A stretch of 64,000 nucleotides of DNA from Erythrobacteraceae bacterium (GTDB lineage Bacteria > Pseudomonadota > Alphaproteobacteria > Sphingomonadales > Sphingomonadaceae), in NCBI GenBank assembly GCA_027489065.1, contig JAIYAM010000001.1:79719-143718 (forward strand), in the 5' to 3' direction. A program made the position numbers and the translations under genes. Below, one piece after another: positions 55,800-64,000 of the stretch (position 1 is its first letter; each line of letters opens with the position of its first letter). The notes below the pieces were generated by a model, which did not search any database, was not told the origin of the DNA, and saw only the letters and a list, made by a program, of their open reading frames with translations.

Positions 55800-56219
55800 T
55801 CAGTCGCCGACGAAATCCCCCGGGGTGCCCTCATGCGGGGCCTCGTGCGTCGCCCAGTCCGCGCCGCTCGGCGGGGCTGCGGGGGCGCCCGCCGGGCCGG
55901 GGCGCTCGCTCGGCTCGCGCTGACGCAGGCGGTGGAGGTGGACCTTGGCGACCATGTTGGCGCTGATCGGGGCGGTCATGAACAGGAACACCGAGACCAG
56001 CAGCTCGTGCGTCGTCCACACACCCCGCGCAAGGTGGAACCACAGCACCGAGGCGACGAGGATCGCCCCCAGCCCCAGCGTGCTCGCCTTGGTCGGGCCG
56101 TGCAGCCGCTCCATCAGCGAGGGCAGGCGCACCAGCCCCCAGCTGCCCACCAGCGCGAAGCCCGCGCCAATGACGATGAGGGCGCTCACCAGAGTGTCGG
56201 CGAAACCGGCGGCGGTCAT
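55800..56219 (-). CDS. mrpG: Na+/H+ antiporter subunit MrpG
   Basis: A 139-residue membrane protein with three hydrophobic segments and the MnhG/PhaG pattern (GAGFALVGSWGLVRLPSLME, then RLHGPTKASTLGLGAILVAS). The cytoplasmic tail after residue 100 is Pro/Ala-rich. It is the last gene of the mrp operon and overlaps mrpF by 4 bp. Confidence 0.9.
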   Translation of the reverse strand: MTAAGFADTLVSALIVIGAGFALVGSWGLVRLPSLMERLHGPTKASTLGLGAILVASVLWFHLARGVWTTHELLVSVFLFMTAPISANMVAKVHLHRLRQREPSERPGPAGAPAAPPSGADWATHEAPHEGTPGDFVGD

Positions 56220-56497
56220 TCGATGATGTCCCCCCGCAGCAGGAACTTGGCATAGGCGACCGTCCCGACGAAGCCGACCATGGCGAGCAGCAGCGCGGCC
56301 TCGAAGGATGTGCCGCTGTTGGTGGCGATGCCGGTCAGCACGATGATGCCGATCACGTTGATCACCATCGTGTCCAGCGCGAGGATGCGGTCGGCGACCC
56401 CCGGCCCCTTGAACAGGCGCCACAGGTTCATCGCCAGCGCGAGGCCCAATGCGCCGAAGCCGAAGGTGAGCGCCCAAGGAACAATGGCGCCGATCAT
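56216..56497 (-). CDS. mrpF: Na+/H+ antiporter subunit MrpF
   Basis: A 93-residue, three-helix protein with the MnhF pattern (LWRLFKGPGVADRILALDTM, then VINVIGIIVLTGIATNSGTS). It overlaps mrpE and mrpG by 4 bp each. Longer frames upstream are shadows of mrpE. Confidence 0.9.
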   Translation of the reverse strand: MIGAIVPWALTFGFGALGLALAMNLWRLFKGPGVADRILALDTMVINVIGIIVLTGIATNSGTSFEAALLLAMVGFVGTVAYAKFLLRGDIIE

Positions 56498-56982
56498 GCG
56501 AAGATCTCCTTCAGCCGCGCCTCGTAGCGCGCCTTGACCTTGGCGACCTCGCCTGCCGGATCGGGGGCGTGGAGCGCGTGGACGAGGAGGTAGTTCCCGC
56601 AAGCCGAGACATCCGCCGAGACGGTGCCGGGGGTGAGGCTGATCGTGCCGGCGAAGACGGTGATCGCCTCGGGGGTGGTCAACTCCAAGGGGATGGTCAG
56701 CCACGCCGGGCGCAGATCGCGGGTCGGCTTGAAGAGGATGATCGCGGCGACATGGAAGTTGGCGACGACGATGTCCCACAGCACGATCCCGCAATAGGCG
56801 GCGGCGGGAAGGAAGCGCACCGGCGGACGTCCGGGCCACCACGGCGCGGTGAAGATCGGCACCACGATGCCGACCACAAGGCCGAGGAACAGCGCGCCGA
56901 AGCTAACCTCGCCGACCATCACCACCCACATGGTGACGAGCAGGACCGTGAGGCCGGGGTGCGGGAAGAGCCGGGCGGTCAT
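56494..56982 (-). CDS. mrpE: Na+/H+ antiporter subunit MrpE
   Basis: A 162-residue protein with two or three N-terminal hydrophobic helices and the MnhE core (DIVVANFHVAAIILFKPTRD, then AITVFAGTISLTPGTVSADV). It is needed for assembly and for full activity of the Mrp complex. It overlaps mrpD by 4 bp. Confidence 0.9.
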   Translation of the reverse strand: MTARLFPHPGLTVLLVTMWVVMVGEVSFGALFLGLVVGIVVPIFTAPWWPGRPPVRFLPAAAYCGIVLWDIVVANFHVAAIILFKPTRDLRPAWLTIPLELTTPEAITVFAGTISLTPGTVSADVSACGNYLLVHALHAPDPAGEVAKVKARYEARLKEIFA

Positions 56983-58496
56983 CGCGCGCCCTCCTCAAGC
57001 ACCACGGCGGCGCTCTGCGCGGGATCGAGCACCTGCGCGGCGGTGGCGTTCGCATAGCCGCTCGCCCAGCCCGCGCCTGCCGACAATGCGGCCAGCAAGG
57101 CGAGTGCCAGCAGAGGCGCGACGAGGTCGGCGCGGGAGGCTGGCGCAGGCGGGGCCTCACCTTCCGATGATTTCCAGAACACGGCGCTCCCGACACGGGC
57201 GAAGCCGATCACGCCGATGAGGGTCGTGCTCAGGATCACGCCCCAAGCCCAGCCCCAATCGGGGAGCGCGGCGACGGACTTGAGGATCAGGAGCTTGCCG
57301 ATGAAGCCCGACAGCGGCGGCAGGCCGGTCGCGGCGATGGCAGCGGCCATGAACATGAGCGCGATGACGCCGCGCTGCGCAAAGGCCGGACCGGGGCTCG
57401 CGTTGTCAGCATAGGCCCCGCGCCGCCGCGCGACGACGTCGGCGACGAGGAACAGCGCGGCGGCCGCAAGGGTCGAGTGGACGAGATAGTAGAGCCCCGC
57501 GCCGAGGCTCTCCCCGCTCCATCCGGCCACCGCGATCAGCAGCGTGCCGGTCGATCCGATCACCGCGTAGGAGGCCTGCTCGGAGAGGCTCCTCGCAACG
57601 AACACCCCGGCAAAGCCGATGCATGCGCTCACCAGTGCGGCGGGGAGGAGGTAGGGCGCCGGCACCCACGCCGCCGCGCCCGCGCCTTCGCCGAACACCT
57701 GCGGCACCACGCGGATGATGGAATAGACCCCGACCTTGGTCATGATCGCGAACAGCGCCGCGACGGCGGGGGTTGAGACCGCATAGGTCCGCACCAGCCA
57801 CAGGTGGAGCGGCGCGACGGCGGCCTTCAGCGCGAAGACGCTCACCAGCAGCAGCGCCGCGATCCTGAGCAGGCCCTGGTCCGCAGGCGCGATCGCGGCC
57901 ACCCGCAGCCCCATGTCGGCCATGTTGAGCGTGCCGGTCAGCGCATAGAGCATCCCCAGCGCGATCAGGAACAGCGACGAGCCGACGAGGTTCACCACCA
58001 CATATTGCACCCCGGCCTTGAGCCGCGCCGGGCCCTGCCCGTGGAGCATCAACCCGTAGGAGGCGATCAGCAGCACCTCGAAGAAGACGAAAAGGTTGAA
58101 CAGGTCGCCCGTCAGAAACGCGCCGTTCAGCCCCATCAGCTGGAACTGGAACAGCGGGTGGAAGTGCCAGCCCTTGCGGTCGGCATGGGTGACGACGGCG
58201 TGGGTGAGCGCGATCAGCGCCAGCACCGCCGTCAGCACCAGCATCATCGCCGCCAGCCGGTCGGCGACCAGCACAATCCCGAAGGGCGCGGGCCACTCGC
58301 CCAGTGCGTATGCCGAGATCGTCCCGCCATCCGCCTGCGCCATCAGCGCCAGCCCGCAGACGAGCAGCGCAAGGCACGAGGCAAAGCCGATCCCCACCCC
58401 CAGCAGGCGCCGCCGCCGCATCGCCAGCAGCGCGCACGGCGCGGCGAGCGCGGGGATGATCACGGGCAGGATCGGGAGATACGCGGCGAGGCTCAC
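56979..58496 (-). CDS. mrpD: Na+/H+ antiporter subunit MrpD
   Basis: A 505-residue polytopic protein (about 14 segments) homologous to the NuoM/NuoN antiporter-like subunits of complex I. Characteristic stretches are FFEVLLIASYGLMLHGQGPA, FALKAAVAPLHLWLVRTYAV (broken-helix Lys) and TGLPPLSGFIGKLLILKSVA. The GTG start at 58496 overlaps the mrpC stop as GTGA. Confidence 0.92.
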   Translation of the reverse strand: MSLAAYLPILPVIIPALAAPCALLAMRRRRLLGVGIGFASCLALLVCGLALMAQADGGTISAYALGEWPAPFGIVLVADRLAAMMLVLTAVLALIALTHAVVTHADRKGWHFHPLFQFQLMGLNGAFLTGDLFNLFVFFEVLLIASYGLMLHGQGPARLKAGVQYVVVNLVGSSLFLIALGMLYALTGTLNMADMGLRVAAIAPADQGLLRIAALLLVSVFALKAAVAPLHLWLVRTYAVSTPAVAALFAIMTKVGVYSIIRVVPQVFGEGAGAAAWVPAPYLLPAALVSACIGFAGVFVARSLSEQASYAVIGSTGTLLIAVAGWSGESLGAGLYYLVHSTLAAAALFLVADVVARRRGAYADNASPGPAFAQRGVIALMFMAAAIAATGLPPLSGFIGKLLILKSVAALPDWGWAWGVILSTTLIGVIGFARVGSAVFWKSSEGEAPPAPASRADLVAPLLALALLAALSAGAGWASGYANATAAQVLDPAQSAAVVLEEGAR

Positions 58497-58867
58497 GGTG
58501 CGGCGTCCTCCGCCAGCCCGTCCTGCGCATCGCAGGGCACCTTGTCGCCGTCGACATGGTCGCTGCCGGTCTCGAGGAAGCTGCGCAAGCTGAGGATCAC
58601 CACGAAGGCGGTCATGCCGAAGGTGATGACGATCGCCGTCAGCACCAGCGCCTGCGGGAGCGGGTCGGTATACTGGCTCACGGCCTTGTCCCAGATCGGC
58701 GGGCGGCCGATCACGAGGCGACCGCTGGCGAACAGGAACAGGTTCACCGCATAGGAGATCAGCGTCAGCCCGAGCACCACCTGGAAGGTGCGCGCGCGCA
58801 AGGCGAGGTAGATGCCGCCTGCGACCAGCACGCCGATCGCGCTTGCGACGAGGAACTCGTAGGTCAC
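58493..58867 (-). CDS. mrpC: Na+/H+ antiporter subunit MrpC
   Basis: A 124-residue protein with three helices, homologous to NuoK (VVLGLTLISYAVNLFLFASG and DPLPQALVLTAIVITFGMTA). The GTG at 58867 overlaps the mrpA stop by 4 bp. The C-terminal tail is acidic. Confidence 0.91.
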   Translation of the reverse strand: MTYEFLVASAIGVLVAGGIYLALRARTFQVVLGLTLISYAVNLFLFASGRLVIGRPPIWDKAVSQYTDPLPQALVLTAIVITFGMTAFVVILSLRSFLETGSDHVDGDKVPCDAQDGLAEDAAP

Positions 58868-61701
58868 GGCTGTTCCCCTCCGCTCGCCCCGGCAGCCCGC
58901 GCCGCACGCTGCGAGACGTGGCTCAGTTGCGCCAGCGCCAGCATCACCGCGCCCAGCACGGTCAGGAACACGCCCGCATCGAACAGCATCGCGCTCGCCA
59001 GCTCGAACTTGCCCACCAGCGGCAGGCTGAAATAGTCGAACCACGAGGTCAGGAAATTGGCGCCGAGCAGCATCGCGCCGATCCCCGTCGCCATCGCCAC
59101 CAGCACGCCCCAGCCGATCAGCTTGTGCTCGCCGAAGGGCTTTCTCGCATCGGACCAGTCGAACCCGGCGGCGAGATACTGGACGAGGAAGGCGACCGCC
59201 ACCACCAGCGCGGCGATGAAGCCGCCGCCCGGCTGGTTGTGGCCGCGCAGGAACAGGTAGATGCCCACCGTCAGCGTCAGCGGCAGGATGATCCGGCTCG
59301 CCGCCACGAGCATCATCGGGTGGCGCTCGGGCGAGTGCGGCATGTCCGCGCGCCACGCCCTGAGCCGCGCGCCCGCCGCCCCGGTCGCGGCCGTATCGAG
59401 CAGCGCGAAGATGCCGAGGCCCGCGATGCCCAGCACGATGATCTCGCCCAGCGTATCATAGGCGCGGAAATCGACGAGGATGACGTTGACCACATTGGTC
59501 CCGCCCCCACCCGACTTGGCATTGGCGAGGTGATAGGCGGCGATGGTCGGCCCCGGATCGCGGGTCAGCATCGCCCAGGCGATCCCGCCGATCAGAAGCC
59601 CGCCGGAGACCGCCAGCGCGGCGTCCCGCCACTTGCGCGGCGCGCTCGAGATCGCTGGGGGCTTCTTGGGCAGGAGGTTCAGGGCGAGCAGCAGCAGCAG
59701 GATCGTCACCACCTCGACCGAGATCTGGGTGAGCGCGAGATCGGGCGCAGAGAACTGCACGAAGGCGAGGCTGACGACGAGGCCGATCACGCTGATATAG
59801 ATCAGCACCCGCAAGCGGTTCTGCGCATCGTTGACCACCGCCGCCGTCGCCGCGATCAGCAGCGCCCAGGCGACGATGCCGGGGGCCGAGGCCGGGAGCC
59901 CTGCGCGGGTGCCGGTCAGCACCCCGCCGCTCATCGCGCCGTCGATCACCAGCGCGATGGTGACCCCGAAGCTCATCAGCAGCATGGTCTGGAGGGAAGG
60001 CGTGTGGGTGGCGACGATCGCCTTGCGCGTCCACTTGTCGGCAAAGCGCATGGCGAGGTCGAACAGCAGCTTGGCGTCGGGGAGCGGGGTGCGCTCCCAC
60101 GCGGCGAGCAGGCGCTTGTGCTGCCACAACAACACCACGCCGCCCGCCACGGCGATCAGGCTGAGGATCAGCGCAAGGTTCACGCCGTGCCAGAGCGCGA
60201 GGTCAACCTCGGGCGCGGGGCCGCCCGTGACGGCGCCCGTGACCGCGCCGACCAGCGGCGCGGCGAGGAGCATCGGGACAAGGCCGAGCAGCACGGCAAG
60301 CGTGGTGAGCAGCGCAGGGCTCGCCCACATGCCAGCGCCGGGATCATGGGCCCGCGCGAAGGGCTCGGCCTCGCGAGGGCTGCCGAAGAACAGGTGCCCG
60401 GCCAACCGCAGCGAATAGCCGACCGACAGGCCCGCGCCCAAGGTCGCCAGCACCGGCAGCAGCCACGGCAGGCCGAAGAGCGCCAGCTTGGGCGTCTCGT
60501 AGAGCATCGCCTCCTTGGAGATGAACCCGCCCAGCGGCGGCAGGCCCGCCATCGAGGCGGCAGCGAGGGTCGCGATCAGGGCGGTGATCGGCATGGCCTT
60601 GGCCAGCCCGCCCAGCCTGCGGATGTCGCGCGTGCCGGTCTCGTGCTCGACGATCCCGGCGCTCATGAACAGCGCCGCCTTGAAGGCCGCGTGGTTGAGA
60701 ATGTGCAGCACCGCCGCCAGCGCCGCCGCCTCGAGGCTGAAGCCCAATAGCATCACCAGCATGCCGAGCTGCGAGATCGTCGAATAGGCGAGGATGCTTT
60801 TCAGATCGTGCCGGAACAGCGCGACGCCCGCGCCGAGCAGCATGGTGACGAGGCCGACGCTGGTGACGATCAGCGTATAGGCCTCGGTCCCCGCCAGCAC
60901 CGGCCACAGGCGGGCGAGCAGGAAGACGCCGGCCTTCACCATCGTCGCCGAGTGGAGATAGGCGCTCACCGGGGTCGGGGCGGCCATCGCGTGGGGGAGC
61001 CAGAAGTGGAACGGGAACTGCGCGGACTTGGTGAAGCAGCCGATCAGGATCAGACCGAGGATCGCCGGATAGAGCGGCGAGGCGCGCACGATGTCGCCGC
61101 GCGTCAGGATCGTCGCAAGGTCGAAGCTCCCCGCCGCCAGCCCGAGCAGCACCATGCCCCCGATCAGCGCGAGGCCCCCGCCCCCGGTAACCGCCAATGC
61201 CATGCGCGCGCCCTGCCGGGCTTCGGCCTTGTGCTGCCAGAAGCCGATCAGGAGGAAGGAGGCGAGGCTGGTCAGCTCCCAGAACACCAGCAGCAGCAGG
61301 ACATTGCCCGCGATGACGATGCCGAGCATTGCGCCCTGGAAGAGCATGAGGCTGGCGAAGAACCGCCCGGTGTCCTCTTCGCGAGCGAGGTAGCTGTGGG
61401 CGAAGATCACCACCAGCAGCCCGATCCCGAGGATCAGCAGGGCGAACATCCAGCCCAGCGGATCGACCATCAGAGTGAGATCGAGGCCCAGCGATGGCAC
61501 CCATGACCAGCTGGCAGACGGCACTGTCGCGCCGCCGAGCGCCGGGGCGGCAAGGCTCGCCAGCAGGGCAAGCCCGCCCGCGCTCGCCGCGCCCGCGATG
61601 CCGGAATGGACCGCGCGGCTCGCCCAGTGCAGCAGCGCGATGGCAAGCGCGGCGGCGAAGGGAAGCGACACCAGCATCAGAAGCGTCATGGCGATAGCCA
61701 T
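58864..61701 (-). CDS. mrpA: Na+/H+ antiporter subunit MrpA with fused MrpB domain
   Basis: A 945-residue protein. The NuoL-like antiporter module occupies about residues 1-550 (LVFWELTSLASFLLIGFWQH; TKSAQFPFHFWLPHAMAAPT; TMVKAGVFLLARLWPV), followed by MbhD/MbhE-like segments. The last 150 residues are a complete MnhB domain (VGIYLFLRGHNQPGGGFIAA). No separate mrpB exists, so this is the A-B fused form of the Mrp complex. I use the ATG at 61701. It leads the six-gene mrp operon (sodium and pH homeostasis, inner membrane). Confidence 0.92.
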   Translation of the reverse strand: MAIAMTLLMLVSLPFAAALAIALLHWASRAVHSGIAGAASAGGLALLASLAAPALGGATVPSASWSWVPSLGLDLTLMVDPLGWMFALLILGIGLLVVIFAHSYLAREEDTGRFFASLMLFQGAMLGIVIAGNVLLLLVFWELTSLASFLLIGFWQHKAEARQGARMALAVTGGGGLALIGGMVLLGLAAGSFDLATILTRGDIVRASPLYPAILGLILIGCFTKSAQFPFHFWLPHAMAAPTPVSAYLHSATMVKAGVFLLARLWPVLAGTEAYTLIVTSVGLVTMLLGAGVALFRHDLKSILAYSTISQLGMLVMLLGFSLEAAALAAVLHILNHAAFKAALFMSAGIVEHETGTRDIRRLGGLAKAMPITALIATLAAASMAGLPPLGGFISKEAMLYETPKLALFGLPWLLPVLATLGAGLSVGYSLRLAGHLFFGSPREAEPFARAHDPGAGMWASPALLTTLAVLLGLVPMLLAAPLVGAVTGAVTGGPAPEVDLALWHGVNLALILSLIAVAGGVVLLWQHKRLLAAWERTPLPDAKLLFDLAMRFADKWTRKAIVATHTPSLQTMLLMSFGVTIALVIDGAMSGGVLTGTRAGLPASAPGIVAWALLIAATAAVVNDAQNRLRVLIYISVIGLVVSLAFVQFSAPDLALTQISVEVVTILLLLLALNLLPKKPPAISSAPRKWRDAALAVSGGLLIGGIAWAMLTRDPGPTIAAYHLANAKSGGGGTNVVNVILVDFRAYDTLGEIIVLGIAGLGIFALLDTAATGAAGARLRAWRADMPHSPERHPMMLVAASRIILPLTLTVGIYLFLRGHNQPGGGFIAALVVAVAFLVQYLAAGFDWSDARKPFGEHKLIGWGVLVAMATGIGAMLLGANFLTSWFDYFSLPLVGKFELASAMLFDAGVFLTVLGAVMLALAQLSHVSQRAARAAGASGGEQP

Positions 61702-61915
61702 AGGCGGCCCCGGTGGTCCTTCCTTGCGAGTGTGGTGCGGCCGGGCGCGATCGCTGCCCGGCACGGGGCATAGACGAGCGGGTGAGATTATTACAACCCA
61801 AACCGGCCCCTCCGGGTTCCCGCGGCGGGTGCGGAGGCGATGATGGGGGACGGTCGGGGTTTGGTTCGGAAATTCAGGGGCTCACCGATGGGCGCTCGCC
61901 CGCGGTTGCCCGGTG

Positions 61916-61980
61916 CCTGACCCCGCCTGACCCACGCCAGACCCCCCTCAGACCCCTGTCAGGCCCCCGCTTGCCCCCCA
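61916..61980 (+). repeat. Phased array of 11-bp repeats next to parS3
   Basis: (C/T)(C/T)NG tetranucleotides start at 61916, 61926, 61937, 61948, 61959 and 61970: one 10-bp and four 11-bp steps. Units look like CCAGACCCCCC, TCAGACCCCTG and TCAGGCCCCCG. The array reads toward parS3, and its last unit ends 9 bp before it, the same orientation and the same gap as at parS2. It lies in the 337-bp intergenic gap between mrpA and apt; the remainder of that gap (61702-61915) shows nothing that I can assign. Confidence 0.75.
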
Positions 61981-61989
61981 TTGCACCAG

Positions 61990-62005
61990 GGTTTCACGTG
62001 AAACA
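61990..62005. other. parS: parS centromere site 3
   Basis: GGTTTCACGTGAAACA matches the parS consensus at 15 of 16 positions; only the outermost base differs. The 14-bp core GTTTCACGTGAAAC is perfectly palindromic. It lies between mrpA (divergent side) and the 3' end of apt. Confidence 0.9.
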
Positions 62006-62038
62006 TTGCTGCCGGCGAGGCTTCGGGGAGACGGGCGG

Positions 62039-62590
62039 TCAATCGCCCTCGAATTCCATCAGGGCGGCGACCGTGATGCCGCTAGCGCGCAGCCGCTCCG
62101 CCCCGCCGAGGTCGGGCAGGTCGATGACGAACAGCGCATGGGTGACGTCCGCCCCCGCCTCGCGCAGGAGCTGGGCCGAGGCGAGCGCGGTGCCGCCGGT
62201 GGCGATGAGGTCGTCGACGATCACCACCTTCTCCCCCTGCGCAACCGCACCCGGGTCCATCTCGAGCCGGTCGGTCCCGTATTCGAGCGCGTAGTCGATG
62301 CCGATGGTCACGATCGGCAGCTTGCCGGGCTTGCGGACCGGCACGAAGCCGACCCCGAGTTGGACCGCGACCGCCGCCCCGAAGATGAAACCGCGCGCTT
62401 CCATACCCGCGATCTTCTGCGCGCCCGCCGCTGCGGCAAGCTGCGCCAGATGCGCGACGCTCGAAGCGAGGCCCTGCGGGTGGCCGATCAGGGTGGTGAT
62501 GTCGCGGAACTGGATGCCGGCGTGGGGGAAGTCGGGCACGGTGCGCACCAGCGCCTTCAGGTCCTCGGGAGAGAGATGCGGTGCAGTCAT
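62039..62590 (-). CDS. apt: Adenine phosphoribosyltransferase
   Basis: A 183-residue enzyme that makes AMP from adenine and PRPP. The PRPP-binding motif is VVIVDDLIATGGTALASAQL, and the N-terminal FPHAGIQFRDITTLIGHPQG is typical of APRT. It ends 34 bp from parS3. The gap upstream to petC holds a hairpin (62625-62657). Confidence 0.94.
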   Translation of the reverse strand: MTAPHLSPEDLKALVRTVPDFPHAGIQFRDITTLIGHPQGLASSVAHLAQLAAAAGAQKIAGMEARGFIFGAAVAVQLGVGFVPVRKPGKLPIVTIGIDYALEYGTDRLEMDPGAVAQGEKVVIVDDLIATGGTALASAQLLREAGADVTHALFVIDLPDLGGAERLRASGITVAALMEFEGD

Positions 62591-62624
62591 ATCGGCAGGC
62601 CCCTTTCGGCCCTCTCAAAGCAGA

Positions 62625-62657
62625 GCGCCCCGCCATCCGCAAGGGATGACGGGGCGC
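62625..62657 (-). terminator. Hairpin terminator after petC
   Basis: An 8-bp GC stem (GCGCCCCG / CGGGGCGC), a single mismatch and a further 5 bp (CATCC / GGATG) around a GCAAG loop. It lies 28 bp past the petC stop. On the minus strand only a weak T-rich stretch (TCTGCTTTG) follows, so termination may be partial. Confidence 0.6.
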
Positions 62658-62684
62658 CGTGTGCCTTGGTCCTCGCGGAGAGGC

Positions 62685-63542
62685 TTACTTCTTCTTGGGC
62701 TTCAGGCCGGCCCAGATCTGCTTGTACGACAGGAAGGCCAGCGTCGTCGCAAAGAGCAGGAAGCCGATCACGAACCAGCCGGTCTGCTTGCGCTGGACCA
62801 GCGAAGGCTCGGCGGTCCAGGTCAGGAAGGCCGCAACATCCTTGGACATCTGCGGGATGGTCGCGTTGGTACCGTCGGCATAGGTGACCTGCCCGTCAAC
62901 CGCGAGCGGCTGCGGCATCGCGATGTTCACGTTGGGAAAGTGCTTGTTGAAATAGAGGCCCGGAGGGGTCTCGAAGCCAACCTTCGCCGCCTTGGCCGGA
63001 TCGGCCTCGCCGTAGCCGGTCAACAGGCCGTAGACATAGGTCGAGCCGTCGTGGCGCGCCTTGGTCATCAGCGACAGGTCGGGCGGAATGGCGTTGTTGT
63101 TCGCCGCAGCCGCCGCGATGGCGTTGGGATAGGGGCTCGGGAAGGCGTCGGTCGGCAGGCCGGGGCGCGTGGTCGTTTCACCGGTCGCCGGGTCGATGCC
63201 CGGAACGGTCCAGCTCTTGGCCTCGGCCTCGACCTCGGCATCGGAATAGCCGAGCTGCTTGAGGTTGCGGAACGACACGAACTTCAGGCTGTGGCAGGCC
63301 GAGCAGACCTCCTTGTACACCTGATAGCCACGCTGCAGCTGGGCATAGTCCCACTTGCCGAACGGACCGTCGAACGAGAAGCCGCCCTCGGGGGCATGGG
63401 CATGCTCGTAGAAGGCCGCGGAGGGCTGCTTCTCCGGCGCAGGGCCGAAGGCGAGGTTGTAGGCGCCGGGCAGGAGCGACCAGAACAGCAGCACCAGAGT
63501 GATGGCGAGGCCCGCTAGGATGCCGCCGAGACGAATAGTCAT
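62685..63542 (-). CDS. petC: Cytochrome c1 of the bc1 complex
   Basis: A 285-residue membrane-anchored c-type cytochrome. The haem motif is CSACH (C80, C83, H84) and the axial Met is in VNIAMPQPL. A C-terminal membrane helix (GWFVIGFLLFATTLAFLSYK) anchors it, ending in the basic LKPKKK. The N terminus has a hydrophobic segment that probably acts as signal sequence. It accepts electrons from the Rieske protein in the periplasm. It follows petB by 53 bp. Confidence 0.94.
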   Translation of the reverse strand: MTIRLGGILAGLAITLVLLFWSLLPGAYNLAFGPAPEKQPSAAFYEHAHAPEGGFSFDGPFGKWDYAQLQRGYQVYKEVCSACHSLKFVSFRNLKQLGYSDAEVEAEAKSWTVPGIDPATGETTTRPGLPTDAFPSPYPNAIAAAAANNNAIPPDLSLMTKARHDGSTYVYGLLTGYGEADPAKAAKVGFETPPGLYFNKHFPNVNIAMPQPLAVDGQVTYADGTNATIPQMSKDVAAFLTWTAEPSLVQRKQTGWFVIGFLLFATTLAFLSYKQIWAGLKPKKK

Positions 63543-63595
63543 GTCCGAACTCTTTCTCTTATCGGTTCAGATTGCTTGGGAGCCGTGCCGGCCGA

Positions 63596-64000
63596 TCACT
63601 CGGCCGGTTGCAGCGAACCGTCGGTCGCGGTGCCGGGGAGACCCTCGACAACGCTTTCGGGATCGATCTTGCCACCACCCGAAGTGCTGCCGGGCTTGTC
63701 CCCGCCGAGCACCGCTTCGGTGATCGAGAAGGGCAGGGGCTTGGGCACTTCGATCTGGCTGATGATCGGCAGGATCACCAGGAAGTGGAGGAAGTAGTAG
63801 GCCGTCGCGATCTGGCTGATGACCACGTAGGGCTCTTCCGCCGGCGCACCGCCGCAGATGAACAGCGCGATCATGGTCGGAATCAGGCCGAACCAGAAGA
63901 ACTTGCGGAACAGCGGACGGTAGTGGCCCGAACGCACCGGGCTCTTGTCGAGCCAGGGCAGGATGAACCACAGCAGGATCGAGCCGAACATCGCGATCAC
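63596..64000 (-). CDS. petB: Cytochrome b of the bc1 complex, C-terminal fragment
   Basis: The C-terminal 134 residues of cytochrome b; the gene continues past the right edge. It shows the late membrane segments (GSILLWFILPWLDKSPVRSG, FRKFFWFGLIPTMIALFICG and IATAYYFLHFLVILPIISQI) and the Qo-side PYVVISQ region, then a polar tail of about 50 residues. With petC it forms the standard fbc operon order (Rieske, b, c1); the Rieske gene should lie outside the window. Confidence 0.92.
   Translation of the reverse strand: MIAMFGSILLWFILPWLDKSPVRSGHYRPLFRKFFWFGLIPTMIALFICGGAPAEEPYVVISQIATAYYFLHFLVILPIISQIEVPKPLPFSITEAVLGGDKPGSTSGGGKIDPESVVEGLPGTATDGSLQPAE

Noticed and set aside
8617..62005. The distances between the three parS sites are 35579 and 17794 bp, almost exactly 2:1.
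   Set aside because: Three points give only one ratio, and no mechanism is known that would fix kilobase spacing so precisely. Treated as coincidence.

Overview
The window is GC-rich, densely coding DNA from an alphaproteobacterium, most likely of the Sphingomonadales (Erythrobacter/Sphingomonas-like). Grounds for this are a FlbD-type sigma-54 activator fused by overlap to fliE, a split FlgJ/transglycosylase arrangement, a glutathione-dependent formaldehyde dehydrogenase, a cytochrome bc1 operon, and many ATGA/TGATG-type gene overlaps. Taxonomy is inferred from gene content, not from a marker gene.

Layout. Positions 1-8605 hold accessory and housekeeping genes: an EAL-domain protein fragment, a DUF6702 protein, an M1 metallopeptidase, DUF5522 plus frmA, a GNAT/flippase pair and an alpha/beta hydrolase. 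Positions 8634-44207 are one nearly complete flagellar locus. On the minus strand flbD-fliEFGHIJKLMNOPQR-flhB-fliDS run from 24430 down to 8634. fliC stands alone on the plus strand at 24710. flgBCDEFGHIJKL-motAB run on the minus strand from 36163 to 26371. A second MotA/MotB-like pair (36441-37588, plus) and a GGDEF protein follow, then flgA-flgM-flgN and slt-flhA-fliA on the plus strand to 44207. Positions 44305-55625 are metabolic genes: an amidohydrolase, a BASS transporter, an ALDH/phosphotransferase/acyl-CoA dehydrogenase operon, a GST, mtnP and a methyltransferase. Positions 55800-61701 are an Mrp Na+/H+ antiporter operon with fused A and B. The right end carries apt and the bc1 genes petC and petB (petB partial).

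Regulation can be read from the DNA. Three near-perfect sigma-54 promoters lie before flgB, flgA and slt-flhA-fliA. Four promoters share the form CTTAA(A/T)-N14-NNCG(C/T)TCT and lie before fliC, flgM, fliD-fliS and the second MotA/MotB-like pair. A possible fifth lies inside flgH. The simplest model is FlbD/sigma-54 -> FliA -> late genes, with FlgM as anti-sigma factor.

The most unusual signal is centromeric. Three ParB-binding parS sites (8617, 44196, 61990) suggest that the window is near the replication origin. Two of them (44196 and 61990) are flanked, at an identical 9-bp distance and in the same orientation, by arrays of degenerate 11-bp repeats phased by a (C/T)(C/T)NG tetranucleotide. 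A weaker relative of the array lies inside fliS, about 200 bp from the first parS. I do not recognise this composite element as a described one.
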